This document shows, one piece after another, positions 33,687 to 42,764 of a stretch of 64,000 nucleotides of DNA; within the stretch, counting starts at the first letter, position 1; the number at the start of each line of letters is the position of its first letter. Made by a program: the position numbers and the translations under genes. This stretch comes from an uncultured Bacilli bacterium (lineage in GTDB: Bacteria; Bacillota_I; Bacilli_A; RF39; UBA660): positions 154,701 to 218,700 of the forward strand of contig CAKPGL010000002.1 in NCBI GenBank assembly GCA_934154785.1, in the 5' to 3' direction. The notes under the pieces are model-generated. The model was not told the origin of the DNA. It made no database searches and saw only the letters and a list, made by a program, of their open reading frames with translations.

Positions 33687-36635
33687 ATGTATTTGAAAAA
33701 AATAATAGCGCAAGGTTTTAAATCATTTGCGGATAAGACAACAATAGAGTTTATTAATGGTATTAATGGTATAGTTGGACCTAATGGTAGTGGTAAAAGT
33801 AATGTAGTAGATGCTGTAAGATGGGTGCTTGGTGAACAATCAGTTCGTCAATTACGTGGTGATGGTAGTATGACTGATGTTATATTTTCTGGTAGTAAAT
33901 CAAGAAATGCCTCTAACAGTGCTTCTGTTACCTTAATATTTGATAACACTGATAAATATTTTCCTTTAGATTATACAGAAGTATCTATTAAAAGAAGAGT
34001 TTATCTAGATGGTACCAATGAATACTATTTAAATGATGAAAAGTGTCGTTTAAAAGATATAACGGATTTACTTTTAGATAGTGGTATTGCCAAAGAAAGT
34101 TTTAATATAATATCACAGGGAAAAATAGAGGAAATCATATCTAGTAAACCAGTAGATAGAAGAACTATTATTGAAGAAGCGGCTGGCGTTTTAAAATATA
34201 AAAGAAGAAAAGAAGATGCTTTAAAAAAACTTGATAAGACTCACGATAATATGGACCGTGTTAATGATATAATTAGTGAACTAGAAGTACAAGTAGAACC
34301 ATTAAAACAGCAACGTGATTCAGCTATTAAATATCGTGATACTAAAGAAGAACTTGATAAAATAGAACTTGCTCTTATTGTAAATGATATTACTAATATA
34401 AACTATTCTTATCAAGAAAATAAAGCTAAAATTCAAGAGTTAAATGAAGAATTATTAAAATTTAGTTCTAGTAATATAACTGGTGAAGCCAAATTAGAAA
34501 GTCTAAAAGTAGAACTTTCTAAAATAGAAGATGAACTAAAGATAAATAATAAAAACTTAATAGAGTTTAGCACCAAAGCAGAGAAAATTAATAGCGAAAA
34601 AAATATTATTTTAGAAAGAAAAAAGTATGAAACAAATAATGAAACTGTTCATAAACAAATAGTTGAATTAAATGAAACAAAGTTTAAATTACAAAATGAT
34701 ATAGAAAATTATCAAAGTAAATATGAAGAACTTACAAGAAAGTTAAAACTAGTAGTTGAAGAAATAAATAATTTAGAAAAAGAGATAAGTGATACTAAAA
34801 CAAATCGTACCATTGTATCTAGTAAATTATCTGGTTTATTAAAAGAAGAAAACTTTACTAGTAATAAGATTGATAATTTAAAAAATTCTATTGAAAATAA
34901 TGAACTTCTTCCTTATTCGGTTCGTAGTGTTTTAAGTAATCCTAAATTAAATGGTATTCATAATACTATTGGTAACATAATCGAAGTTGAAGAAAAGTTT
35001 AGTACCGCTGTTAGCGTTGCATTAGGAGCAGGTGCTTCTAATATAATTATTGATAATGAAGTATACGCTAAAGAAGCAATTAATTATTTAAAGAATAATA
35101 AACTTGGCCGTGCTACATTCTTTCCACTTAACATTATTAAACCTAAGAAAATAGATAATATGGTATTATCAGTGCTTAATTCTAATAATTTTGAATATAG
35201 TATTTTATCATCTAAAGTAAAAGTAGAACCAATTTACCAGAGTGTTATTGATAATCAATTAGGTAATATTATTTTAGTAGAAGACTTAGATACCGCTAAT
35301 AAAGTTGCTAAAAAGATAAATAATACTTATCGTATAGTTACTTTAGATGGCAGTTTAATTCATGTTGGTGGTTCCCTTACTGGTGGTACTATTAATAATA
35401 GTAAAAGTGTTATTTCTGAAAAATATGAATTAGAAAATACTATTAAATTACTAGATGATATTCATAATAATATAAAATTACATGAAGAAAAAATTAATGA
35501 AATTGATTACTCATTAAAATCATTAGAAGATAAGTTATATTTACAAACTAAGGATAAGATAACTATCTCAGAAACTCTTAATAACTATAATTTAGAGTTA
35601 TCTAATTTAAAAGAAAAAATAAGCAATACTTGTATTGATATAAAGAGTTTGGAAGCTTTAGAAAAAGGTTCATTAACTACTGAAGAAGAAAACATTATGA
35701 AAGAATACTATGAAGCAGTTAAAAAGCGTGATAAATGCCTTTTAAATGTTTCATCACTACAAAATAAAGAAGATGAATTAAAAGATAGTATTAATCAATT
35801 AGATTTTTCTATTCGTAAAGAAAATTCTTTATATAATGCTAAAAATAAAGAATTAAAAGATTTGGAAATACTTGTAAATAGAGCTGATGTTAAATTAGAT
35901 AATTTACTTAATTCTTTACGTGAAGAATATGGTATGACTTATGAAAAGGCATTATCTTTATATAAATTAGAAATGTCTGAAGATATAGCACGTTCTAAGG
36001 TAAATAGTTTAAAGAGAGTTATTAAAGATCTTGGTATGGTTAATCTAGGCGCTATTGAAGAATATGAACGTGTAAGTTCAAGATATGAATTTTTAATTAA
36101 ACAACGTGATGATTTAGTAAGTGCCGAAAATACTTTATTAGAGATTATTTCTGAAATGGATAAAGTTATGGAAAATGATTTTAAGAGTACTTTTGATATT
36201 GTAAATAAAAACTTTACAGAAACGTTTAAAGATTTATTTAAAGGTGGAACTGCTAGTTTAAAATTAACAGAGCCAAACAATTTATTAGAAACTGGTATTG
36301 AAATTATAGCGTCACCTCCAGGAAAAAAATTAACTAGTATATCTTTATTATCTGGTGGTGAAAAAACATTTACCGCAATTAGTTTATTGTTTGCTATACT
36401 AAAATCTCGTGTAATTCCGTTCTGTATTTTAGATGAAGTAGAGGCTGCTTTGGACGAAGCTAATGTTGATAGTTTTGGTTCTTATTTAAAATCATTACAA
36501 GAAAAAACACAGTTTATCTTAATTACCCATAAAAAGCGTACTATGGAATATGCTGATGTACTATATGGTATAACTATGCAAGAATCTGGTGTTAGTAAAT
36601 TAGTAAGTGTTCGTTTAGAAGATTTACCTAAATAG
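33687..36635 (+). CDS. smc: Chromosome segregation protein SMC (short)
   Basis: 982 residues. Walker A is GPNGSGKS at 31-38; the signature LLSGGEKT lies near 888 and Walker B with CILDEVEAALDEAN near 912. Between are two coiled coils and a central hinge (about 385-560). The protein is about 200 residues shorter than typical Bacillota SMC (about 1180); the loss must be in the coiled-coil arms since head and hinge are complete. SMC with ScpAB compacts and orients the chromosome. scpA and scpB are not in this window. Confidence 0.95.
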   Translation: MYLKKIIAQGFKSFADKTTIEFINGINGIVGPNGSGKSNVVDAVRWVLGEQSVRQLRGDGSMTDVIFSGSKSRNASNSASVTLIFDNTDKYFPLDYTEVSIKRRVYLDGTNEYYLNDEKCRLKDITDLLLDSGIAKESFNIISQGKIEEIISSKPVDRRTIIEEAAGVLKYKRRKEDALKKLDKTHDNMDRVNDIISELEVQVEPLKQQRDSAIKYRDTKEELDKIELALIVNDITNINYSYQENKAKIQELNEELLKFSSSNITGEAKLESLKVELSKIEDELKINNKNLIEFSTKAEKINSEKNIILERKKYETNNETVHKQIVELNETKFKLQNDIENYQSKYEELTRKLKLVVEEINNLEKEISDTKTNRTIVSSKLSGLLKEENFTSNKIDNLKNSIENNELLPYSVRSVLSNPKLNGIHNTIGNIIEVEEKFSTAVSVALGAGASNIIIDNEVYAKEAINYLKNNKLGRATFFPLNIIKPKKIDNMVLSVLNSNNFEYSILSSKVKVEPIYQSVIDNQLGNIILVEDLDTANKVAKKINNTYRIVTLDGSLIHVGGSLTGGTINNSKSVISEKYELENTIKLLDDIHNNIKLHEEKINEIDYSLKSLEDKLYLQTKDKITISETLNNYNLELSNLKEKISNTCIDIKSLEALEKGSLTTEEENIMKEYYEAVKKRDKCLLNVSSLQNKEDELKDSINQLDFSIRKENSLYNAKNKELKDLEILVNRADVKLDNLLNSLREEYGMTYEKALSLYKLEMSEDIARSKVNSLKRVIKDLGMVNLGAIEEYERVSSRYEFLIKQRDDLVSAENTLLEIISEMDKVMENDFKSTFDIVNKNFTETFKDLFKGGTASLKLTEPNNLLETGIEIIASPPGKKLTSISLLSGGEKTFTAISLLFAILKSRVIPFCILDEVEAALDEANVDSFGSYLKSLQEKTQFILITHKKRTMEYADVLYGITMQESGVSKLVSVRLEDLPK

Positions 36636-36649
36636 TAATTATATTTAAA

Positions 36650-36690
36650 ATGAGTAGACTATAAACACATTATTGTCTACTCATTTCTGT
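36650..36690 (+). terminator. Terminator after smc
   Basis: ATGAGTAGAC pairs with GTCTACTCAT over a 15-base loop, followed by a T-containing tail. Confidence 0.7.
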
Positions 36691-36816
36691 CTAATTTTGA
36701 TAATAAGTATTTTTATTAAAAAAGTCACGGAATGAAATACTAATATCCTAATTTTTAAATTTAATATTTCACAAAACTAACACATTGATGTATTATATTA
36801 TAAATGAGGTGAGAAT

Positions 36817-37479
36817 ATGAAAGTTCTTATTGTTGATGATGAAGAATTAATTAGAAATGTTATTAAAGAATATTGTTTACTTGATAACTATGAAGTAATA
36901 GAAGCAAGTAATGGTTTAGAAGCAATCGATAGAGTAAAAGAAAATAATGATATTGATATTATTATCTTAGATGTTATGATGCCTAAATTAGATGGATTTT
37001 CAGCATTTAAAAAAATTCGTGAAATAAAAAGTATACCTACTATTATATTATCGGCTCGTAATGAAGAATTTGATAAATTAATAGGGTTTGATTTAGGAAT
37101 AGATGATTATGTTACAAAACCATTTAGTCCTAAAGAATTAATGGCTAGAATAAAGGCAGTATTAAAAAGAAGTTTGAATACAGATAATTTTGTTTATTCT
37201 GATTTAGTGATAGATTATTTAGGCCATACTGTAAAAATAGATGGAAAAGAATTAAAACTTACCCCTAAAGAGTATGAATTATTAGTATATTTTTCTAAGA
37301 ATCCTAATATAGCTTTATCTCGTGAACAATTACTAAGTAAGATTTGGGGATATGATTTTTTTGGTGATGATCGCACAGTTGATACCCACATTAAAACACT
37401 TAGAAATAATTTAGGAAAGTATAGAGATCTTATTACTACTGTTCGTGGTATGGGGTATAAGTTTGTTGTAAATGAATAA
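36817..37479 (+). CDS. OmpR/PhoB-family response regulator
   Basis: 220 residues: a receiver domain (1-115) with the acidic pair DD at 8-9, phospho-acceptor Asp52 in LDVMMPKLDG and the conserved Lys in YVTKPF, then a winged-helix DNA-binding domain (125-220) with RTVDTHIKTLRNNLG. It overlaps its kinase gene by 8 bases. Targets are not visible from sequence. Confidence 0.95.
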   Translation: MKVLIVDDEELIRNVIKEYCLLDNYEVIEASNGLEAIDRVKENNDIDIIILDVMMPKLDGFSAFKKIREIKSIPTIILSARNEEFDKLIGFDLGIDDYVTKPFSPKELMARIKAVLKRSLNTDNFVYSDLVIDYLGHTVKIDGKELKLTPKEYELLVYFSKNPNIALSREQLLSKIWGYDFFGDDRTVDTHIKTLRNNLGKYRDLITTVRGMGYKFVVNE

Positions 37480-38845
37480 GTTAAAAAATAAGATTTGGTT
37501 ATATTTAGTTTTCTTTTTAATTATTATTTTAGCGTGTCTTTGGATATTTCAAGTTATGCTTTTAGATTCTTATTATGAATGGAAAATAAAATCTAAACTT
37601 GATGAAATTGGTTATATTATAGACAGTACTGATAGTAATTTAAAAACTACTTTAGATGAACTTGCTTATGATAATGATATTTGTATTGAAATAACAGATA
37701 CAAATAAATCTATTATTTATTCATCTAATTATTTTTATCGTGGATGCTTAGAAGAAGGAAATAAATCATATAGTTTTTATAAAGATCATTTTATCAATAA
37801 TAATTATTCTAATAAAACGTATTTATTAAGAAATGTTAAATCAAATACTAAGACACTTATTAAGGCTATAAAAAGAAATGATTTTTATATATTTATTAAT
37901 GCCTCTTTAGAGCCAATAGGTGCCACTTCATCAATAATAACTAGTCAACTTCGTTATGTATCAGTAATAGTTTTAATATTATCTTTATTTGTTGCGTATT
38001 TATTATCTAATAAGATATCTAAACCTATGGTCAAACTAAATAAAGGCGTAAAAGAATTTTCTAAAGGTAATTATAAAGCAGATTTTGATTATACTGGTAA
38101 TATAGAAGAAATAAAAGAATTATCTATGACTCTTAGTAATGCTGCCAAAGAATTAGAAAAGACTGAAACTTTACGTCGTGAGTTTTTAGCAAACGTTGGT
38201 CATGATTTAAAAACCCCTCTTACTATGATTAAGGCTTATGCTGAAATGGTTAGAGATGTAAGCTATAAAGATGATAAAAAACGTACTGATAATTTAAACA
38301 TTATTATAGAAGAAACCGATCGCTTAAATATTTTAGTGAATGATATTTTAGATTTATCAAAATTACAAGCAAATACTGTAAAACTTGAATTTGAAGAATT
38401 TGATTTAGATAGTCTTATTAAAAGTATTATTAAACGTTTTGATATCTTTATTTCTAAAGAAGGTTATACAATTACCTATAGCGGTGTAGATAATGCTATG
38501 GTAAATGCTGATAAAAAAAGAGTGGAACAAGTGCTATATAATTTAATTAATAACGCTATTCAATATACTGGAGATAATAAGTTAGTAATGGTAAGATTAT
38601 CTATAAAAGATAATAATTATTTAATAGAAGTAGAAGATACTGGAAAAGGCATTGATAAAGAAGAATTAAATAATATTTGGGATAAGTACTATAAAATAGA
38701 TAAGAGCCACAAGAGAAATACAGTTGGTAGTGGTATTGGCTTATCTATTGTAAAAAGTGTTTGTATAAATCATAAATTTAATTATGGTGTTAATTCCATT
38801 AAGAAAAAAGGTTCAACTTTCTGGATAGAAATTCCAAAGGTTTAA
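37472..38845 (+). CDS. Membrane sensor histidine kinase
   Basis: 457 residues. Two membrane helices (about 9-28 and 160-180) flank an extracytoplasmic sensor domain of about 125 residues; a HAMP domain follows (NKISKPMVKLNKGVKEFSKG). The H-box FLANVGHDLKTPL has the phosphorylated His near 244, and the N box, DTGKGI (G1) and GSGIGLSIV (G2) boxes are intact. Partner of the OmpR-type regulator. The signal is unknown; HAMP-HK pairs of this type often watch the envelope. Confidence 0.94.
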   Translation: MNKLKNKIWLYLVFFLIIILACLWIFQVMLLDSYYEWKIKSKLDEIGYIIDSTDSNLKTTLDELAYDNDICIEITDTNKSIIYSSNYFYRGCLEEGNKSYSFYKDHFINNNYSNKTYLLRNVKSNTKTLIKAIKRNDFYIFINASLEPIGATSSIITSQLRYVSVIVLILSLFVAYLLSNKISKPMVKLNKGVKEFSKGNYKADFDYTGNIEEIKELSMTLSNAAKELEKTETLRREFLANVGHDLKTPLTMIKAYAEMVRDVSYKDDKKRTDNLNIIIEETDRLNILVNDILDLSKLQANTVKLEFEEFDLDSLIKSIIKRFDIFISKEGYTITYSGVDNAMVNADKKRVEQVLYNLINNAIQYTGDNKLVMVRLSIKDNNYLIEVEDTGKGIDKEELNNIWDKYYKIDKSHKRNTVGSGIGLSIVKSVCINHKFNYGVNSIKKKGSTFWIEIPKV

Positions 38846-38857
38846 CCTTTTTCTTTG
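38835..38857 (+). terminator. Terminator after kinase gene
   Basis: AAAGGT-TTA-ACCTTT followed by a T-rich run; the stem contains the TAA stop. Confidence 0.7.
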
Positions 38858-38905
38858 CATTATTTACTAATTGTGTTAAAATATATGGCACAGGTGGGGA
38901 ATATT

Positions 38906-39799
38906 ATGACTGAAGAAAAGCAAATATATTTATTAAACTTATTAAAAGATATGATAAATAAATATAAAAGTTCTACTAACTTACAAGAAAAAGAACAATA
39001 TTTAAGTAGTATTAATAACTTTGGAAGCAGTTTTGAATATGCATTAAGTTCTGTTCATGAAGAATTTTTGTATAGAATATACGAGTTAATATCTATAGAG
39101 GGTATTGATACATATTTATCAGAATTTAATAAAGAGCAGGATCTTAGATATCGTAGAGTTTATAATAAAAGTTATAATTACGATTATTTAAAATATTTAA
39201 TTAATAATATTGATATTTCTACTGAAGAGCATACTAAATATGTATTTGCCACAAATGATTGGTACATAAAAGATTATTTAAAAGAATGCGAATATCTATT
39301 ATTTAAATATCGACAGGATAGTCAAAGTGTTATTATTGATGACAATTTTCTTAATAGTTGTTCAATTACTTTATATAATAATCTAAATATAATTTTAATG
39401 AATAAATTAGATATTCCAACTTTATTTCATGAGTTTTTACATGGTATTTATTTAAATACAATAACTATTTATCGTGAAACTCCTAATATTTTAGGAGAAC
39501 TTGCTTTACGAAAACAATATTGTTTAAATAGTACAATTGATAGGTTAGAAGTTTTAAAAATTGCAAAGAAGTTGAATTCTACTATTTTTTCTAACAAGTA
39601 TTATTTAATTGGTACTATTTTATCTCATGCTATTATTAATAAGTATGGTAGTGATTTTAAAACAATTAATTATTTTATGAATTTAATTTCTAAAAATGAT
39701 CAAATAGATTTAAAAAGTATGTTACAATTATGTAATATAAGTGAACAAGATATTTTTGCTAGTTTTAATAAAAGTAAATCTTATGTTTATGAAAGATAG
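38906..39799 (+). CDS. Putative HExxH metallopeptidase, paralogue 1
   Basis: 297 residues, mostly helical. LFHEFLHGIYL gives a zinc-binding HExxH (HEFLH), and a Glu about 20 residues on (ILGELALR) could be the third ligand, as in gluzincins such as the M3 oligopeptidases. It is far shorter than M3 enzymes (about 600), having only the catalytic part and a little N-terminal helix. No signal peptide. The start is ATG 38906 after GGTGGGGA. Two longer relatives lie downstream beyond the Maf gene. Confidence 0.7.
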   Translation: MTEEKQIYLLNLLKDMINKYKSSTNLQEKEQYLSSINNFGSSFEYALSSVHEEFLYRIYELISIEGIDTYLSEFNKEQDLRYRRVYNKSYNYDYLKYLINNIDISTEEHTKYVFATNDWYIKDYLKECEYLLFKYRQDSQSVIIDDNFLNSCSITLYNNLNIILMNKLDIPTLFHEFLHGIYLNTITIYRETPNILGELALRKQYCLNSTIDRLEVLKIAKKLNSTIFSNKYYLIGTILSHAIINKYGSDFKTINYFMNLISKNDQIDLKSMLQLCNISEQDIFASFNKSKSYVYER

Positions 39800-39808
39800 G
39801 TTGATTAT

Positions 39809-40390
39809 ATGAAGTTAGTTTTAGCAAGTACATCTAAATTTAAAAGTGCGATTATGGATAAAGTAAAAATGTCTCATATTAATGTAGCTAATAATTTTGA
39901 AGAAGTATCGTTTAATACAGATGTTTATGATTATGTAAAAGAATTAGCACTAGGTAAAGCAAATAGTGTTAAAGATAAAGTTACGGATTCTATAATATTA
40001 GGTATTGATACCGTTGTTTACGTAAATGGTAAAATAATAGAGAAACCTAAAAGCATTAATGAAGTTAAAAATAATCTGTTATTAGCGTCTAATAATACTG
40101 TATCAGTAATTTCTGGTATAGCATTAATTAACCAAATTGAAGAAGTTACTTTAAGTACTTATCAAGAAACTAAAGTTAGCTTTAATAAAATAGATGAGTG
40201 TGATATAGATTATTATATTGATAATGAACCAGATACAATGTATGCTTCAGGTTTTATAGTAGAAACTATAGCGTCTAATTTTATTAAAAAAATAGATGGT
40301 AGTTTTTATAATATATTAGGTGTACCAGTAGAAAAAATATATGAATGTTTATTAAGTTTTAATATTCATCTTAAAGATTTAGAAAAATAG
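39809..40390 (+). CDS. Maf-family nucleoside triphosphate pyrophosphatase
   Basis: 193 residues. The N-terminus LVLASTSKFKSAIMDK resembles the Maf motif LASxSPRR, but with SKFK in place of SPRR. GIDTVVYVNGKIIEKP and the YxxSGFIVET region match the rest of the family. Maf enzymes hydrolyse non-standard or excess NTPs and can slow septation. The altered first motif may change activity. It sits between two metallopeptidase-like genes and ends with its own terminator. Confidence 0.85.
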   Translation: MKLVLASTSKFKSAIMDKVKMSHINVANNFEEVSFNTDVYDYVKELALGKANSVKDKVTDSIILGIDTVVYVNGKIIEKPKSINEVKNNLLLASNNTVSVISGIALINQIEEVTLSTYQETKVSFNKIDECDIDYYIDNEPDTMYASGFIVETIASNFIKKIDGSFYNILGVPVEKIYECLLSFNIHLKDLEK

Positions 40391-40413
40391 GAACTAGGAA
40401 ACCTAGTTTTTTC
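40391..40413 (+). terminator. Terminator after maf
   Basis: AACTAGG-AAA-CCTAGTT, then six T. Confidence 0.85.
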
Positions 40414-40463
40414 TTTACAAATAATTGATATTATTATATTATATATAACCAGAGGTAGTGTAT

Positions 40464-41579
40464 ATGGAAAGTAGTAAATGGCAATTTGATGAACAATTTT
40501 TAATTAAGACTGTAAAAGATGCTAAAAGATTGTTAAAAACAGATTTAAAAGCACAAGAGCGAATAGCGATAGAAGAGACAATAGAAAATTTTTTAAAGTA
40601 TTTAAATGTTAAAGTTGAACCTGAAATAAAAGTATTAAAAAATGCTAATAATTTAACTATGGCTAAAAATAAATTTATGCGTAATGCCATTAATAGTTAT
40701 AATGATTTAGGTCAAGATATGATTGATCTAATTATTTATCTTGCTAATAACATTAGTTATTTTAATCATAATCATCATAGAAAATATCAAAGTTATAAAA
40801 CAGATTTATTACCAGAAGAAATTGTTGATGAAACACTAGAACTATATAGCATTTATTTTGAAAAGTTTTATAATACAGCCCAAAATATTATTAATTATCC
40901 TTTAAATTTAATTAATTTTACCAAAGACGGTCATTTAAGATCATATTGTTTTGAATCAGATATGTTTAAATTACCATTTATTAATATTAAAAATTACAGT
41001 GGTAACCCTGAAGACTTTGCTCATGAATTACAACATGGTGTTGAGTATATGAATAATTATAAATCTAATTTATATAGTAGTGAATTAGGACCAATTTTAA
41101 TAGAAACATTATATATAGATAGGCTAGTTAAAAGTAGGGATCGAAATGCAGCTAGTTTATATTACCATAGAATTTATGAAATGGAATCTATACTAACGGA
41201 GTTATTATCATATTATGGTTGTATTAAAGAGTTTAGAAAATATAATTTTGAAGTAAGTAATTCAAAATTTATAAATACTTTATATTACCATAATTTAATT
41301 TACACAAAAGAAAATATAATGTTTAACGACTTAGATATTGATGTTGATGAATATTTAAACTATTTGTTATCATTTTTTAAATCATTAGAAGTAAGAGATA
41401 AAGTTTATCAAGATAAAAAACATGCTTTTACTTTGTTAAAGAAATATTTAAATTATAAGAATCCTATGAATTATTGTGAAGAACAAATGTTAAATTATTA
41501 TGAAGAGTATCGTAAAGAAGTAATTTCAAAGGTAAAGAAATATCCGCATACCAAGAAATATTTCAAGAGTACTGAGTGA
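40464..41579 (+). CDS. Putative HExxH metallopeptidase, paralogue 2
   Basis: 371 residues. It has the FAHELQHGVEYM motif (HExxH = HELQH) followed 18 residues later by SELGPILIETLYIDRL, whose Glu residues can serve as third ligand. It is clearly related to the next gene over its whole length (MESSKWQFDEQFLIKTV against MNRWRFDVNFFIKTI; the C-terminal YLLSFFKSLEVRDKVYQDKKHA against YLLSFFKSLTIRDIIYQDKKKG). Cytoplasmic, no signal peptide. ATG 40464 is used; GTG 40458 is too near the AGAGG site. Substrate unknown. Confidence 0.72.
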   Translation: MESSKWQFDEQFLIKTVKDAKRLLKTDLKAQERIAIEETIENFLKYLNVKVEPEIKVLKNANNLTMAKNKFMRNAINSYNDLGQDMIDLIIYLANNISYFNHNHHRKYQSYKTDLLPEEIVDETLELYSIYFEKFYNTAQNIINYPLNLINFTKDGHLRSYCFESDMFKLPFINIKNYSGNPEDFAHELQHGVEYMNNYKSNLYSSELGPILIETLYIDRLVKSRDRNAASLYYHRIYEMESILTELLSYYGCIKEFRKYNFEVSNSKFINTLYYHNLIYTKENIMFNDLDIDVDEYLNYLLSFFKSLEVRDKVYQDKKHAFTLLKKYLNYKNPMNYCEEQMLNYYEEYRKEVISKVKKYPHTKKYFKSTE

Positions 41580-41583
41580 TTTT

Positions 41584-42675
41584 ATGAATAGATGGCGATT
41601 TGATGTTAACTTTTTTATCAAAACTATTGATACCGCAACGGAAAATTTAAATGATCCTAAAATATCTGGTATGACTAAATTCTTACTTCAAGAAACTATT
41701 TGTGAGGCAAGTAGTGCTTTGGATATATTAATTAATAATTCTTATTATTCAAATAAAAATTTTACTAAAGAAACTGAGTTTTCCAAAGTAAAAGATTTAT
41801 TTATTGATAAAGCTATTTATGATTATAAAACTATTGATGAAAAACTAAGGGATTTAATTATATTTTTAAGTGATAATATGACTATATTAGAGTATAAAAG
41901 TAATAACTATTTTGGTAAAGATAATCCAGATGATATCGTAGCGTTATCTTTAAATATTTATGATAATATGTTACCAATATTTTCTAAAATAGCAAGAACT
42001 ATTATAGACTATCCTATTAATTTAATTAACTTTGACTTAAATTCTAATATTGGTTCTCAGTGCTTCTTTGTTTTTAATTTACCATTTCTACATATAGAAA
42101 ATTATTGTAAACAACCAGATAATTTTATTCACGAGTTACAACATGGTGTTGAAAAAATGTTAGAATATAAGACACCTATTTATTATAAAGAGTTGGGTCC
42201 TATACTTTTAGAAACATTATATATTGATGCCTTAGTTAATAAAAATTATAGTAATGCTTCTAGTTTATATTTTGAAAGAATAGCGGAAGTAGAAGCATTT
42301 TTGGATTATTTAAGTAGGTATTTTAAGTGTTTAAGGGAACTAAAAAAATATAATTTTAATGTTCAAATGAATAAATTTATAGATATAATAAATAGCAATA
42401 ATTTATTATATGGTAATAAATTTACTATGAATGACTTATTAAATGAAGATTTTAAAGAGTATTTAATGTATTTATTATCGTTTTTTAAATCTTTAACTAT
42501 AAGAGATATAATTTATCAAGATAAGAAAAAGGGTTTAGAAATGCTTGTTAATAGTTTAAAATCTTGTAAAGAAGAAATTTATAAAATGAACACTAATAAT
42601 ACATTACAAAGTTATGATGATTATTTAAAAGAAATAGTTTTAAAAGAAAAGAAGTTATCCTATATAAAAAGATGA
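41584..42675 (+). CDS. Putative HExxH metallopeptidase, paralogue 3
   Basis: 363 residues, a tandem relative of the previous gene, only 4 bases away. FIHELQHGVEKM supplies HELQH, and KELGPILLETLYIDAL follows. The ribosome site is weak, so it is probably coupled to its neighbour. No signal peptide or membrane segment. Family not named with certainty; M3-like gluzincin is the best reading. Confidence 0.72.
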   Translation: MNRWRFDVNFFIKTIDTATENLNDPKISGMTKFLLQETICEASSALDILINNSYYSNKNFTKETEFSKVKDLFIDKAIYDYKTIDEKLRDLIIFLSDNMTILEYKSNNYFGKDNPDDIVALSLNIYDNMLPIFSKIARTIIDYPINLINFDLNSNIGSQCFFVFNLPFLHIENYCKQPDNFIHELQHGVEKMLEYKTPIYYKELGPILLETLYIDALVNKNYSNASSLYFERIAEVEAFLDYLSRYFKCLRELKKYNFNVQMNKFIDIINSNNLLYGNKFTMNDLLNEDFKEYLMYLLSFFKSLTIRDIIYQDKKKGLEMLVNSLKSCKEEIYKMNTNNTLQSYDDYLKEIVLKEKKLSYIKR

Positions 42676-42703
42676 TAAATAGAAAATATTATTGGAAAAA
42701 TAA

Positions 42704-42730
42704 GCCACTATACATTTTAGTGGTTTTTTG
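42704..42730 (+). terminator. Terminator
   Basis: CCACTA pairs with TAGTGG over a 7-base loop, then six T; ends the metallopeptidase operon. Confidence 0.8.
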
Positions 42731-42731
42731 A

Positions 42732-42737
42732 TATAAT
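42732..42737 (+). promoter_or_regulatory. Extended -10 promoter of the dockerin/cohesin operon
   Basis: TGA-TATAAT, 28 bases before the glucosaminidase start, overlapping the end of the preceding terminator's T run. Confidence 0.6.
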
Positions 42738-42764
42738 TAAAAAGTAGTAGAAAGTAGGTGGATA

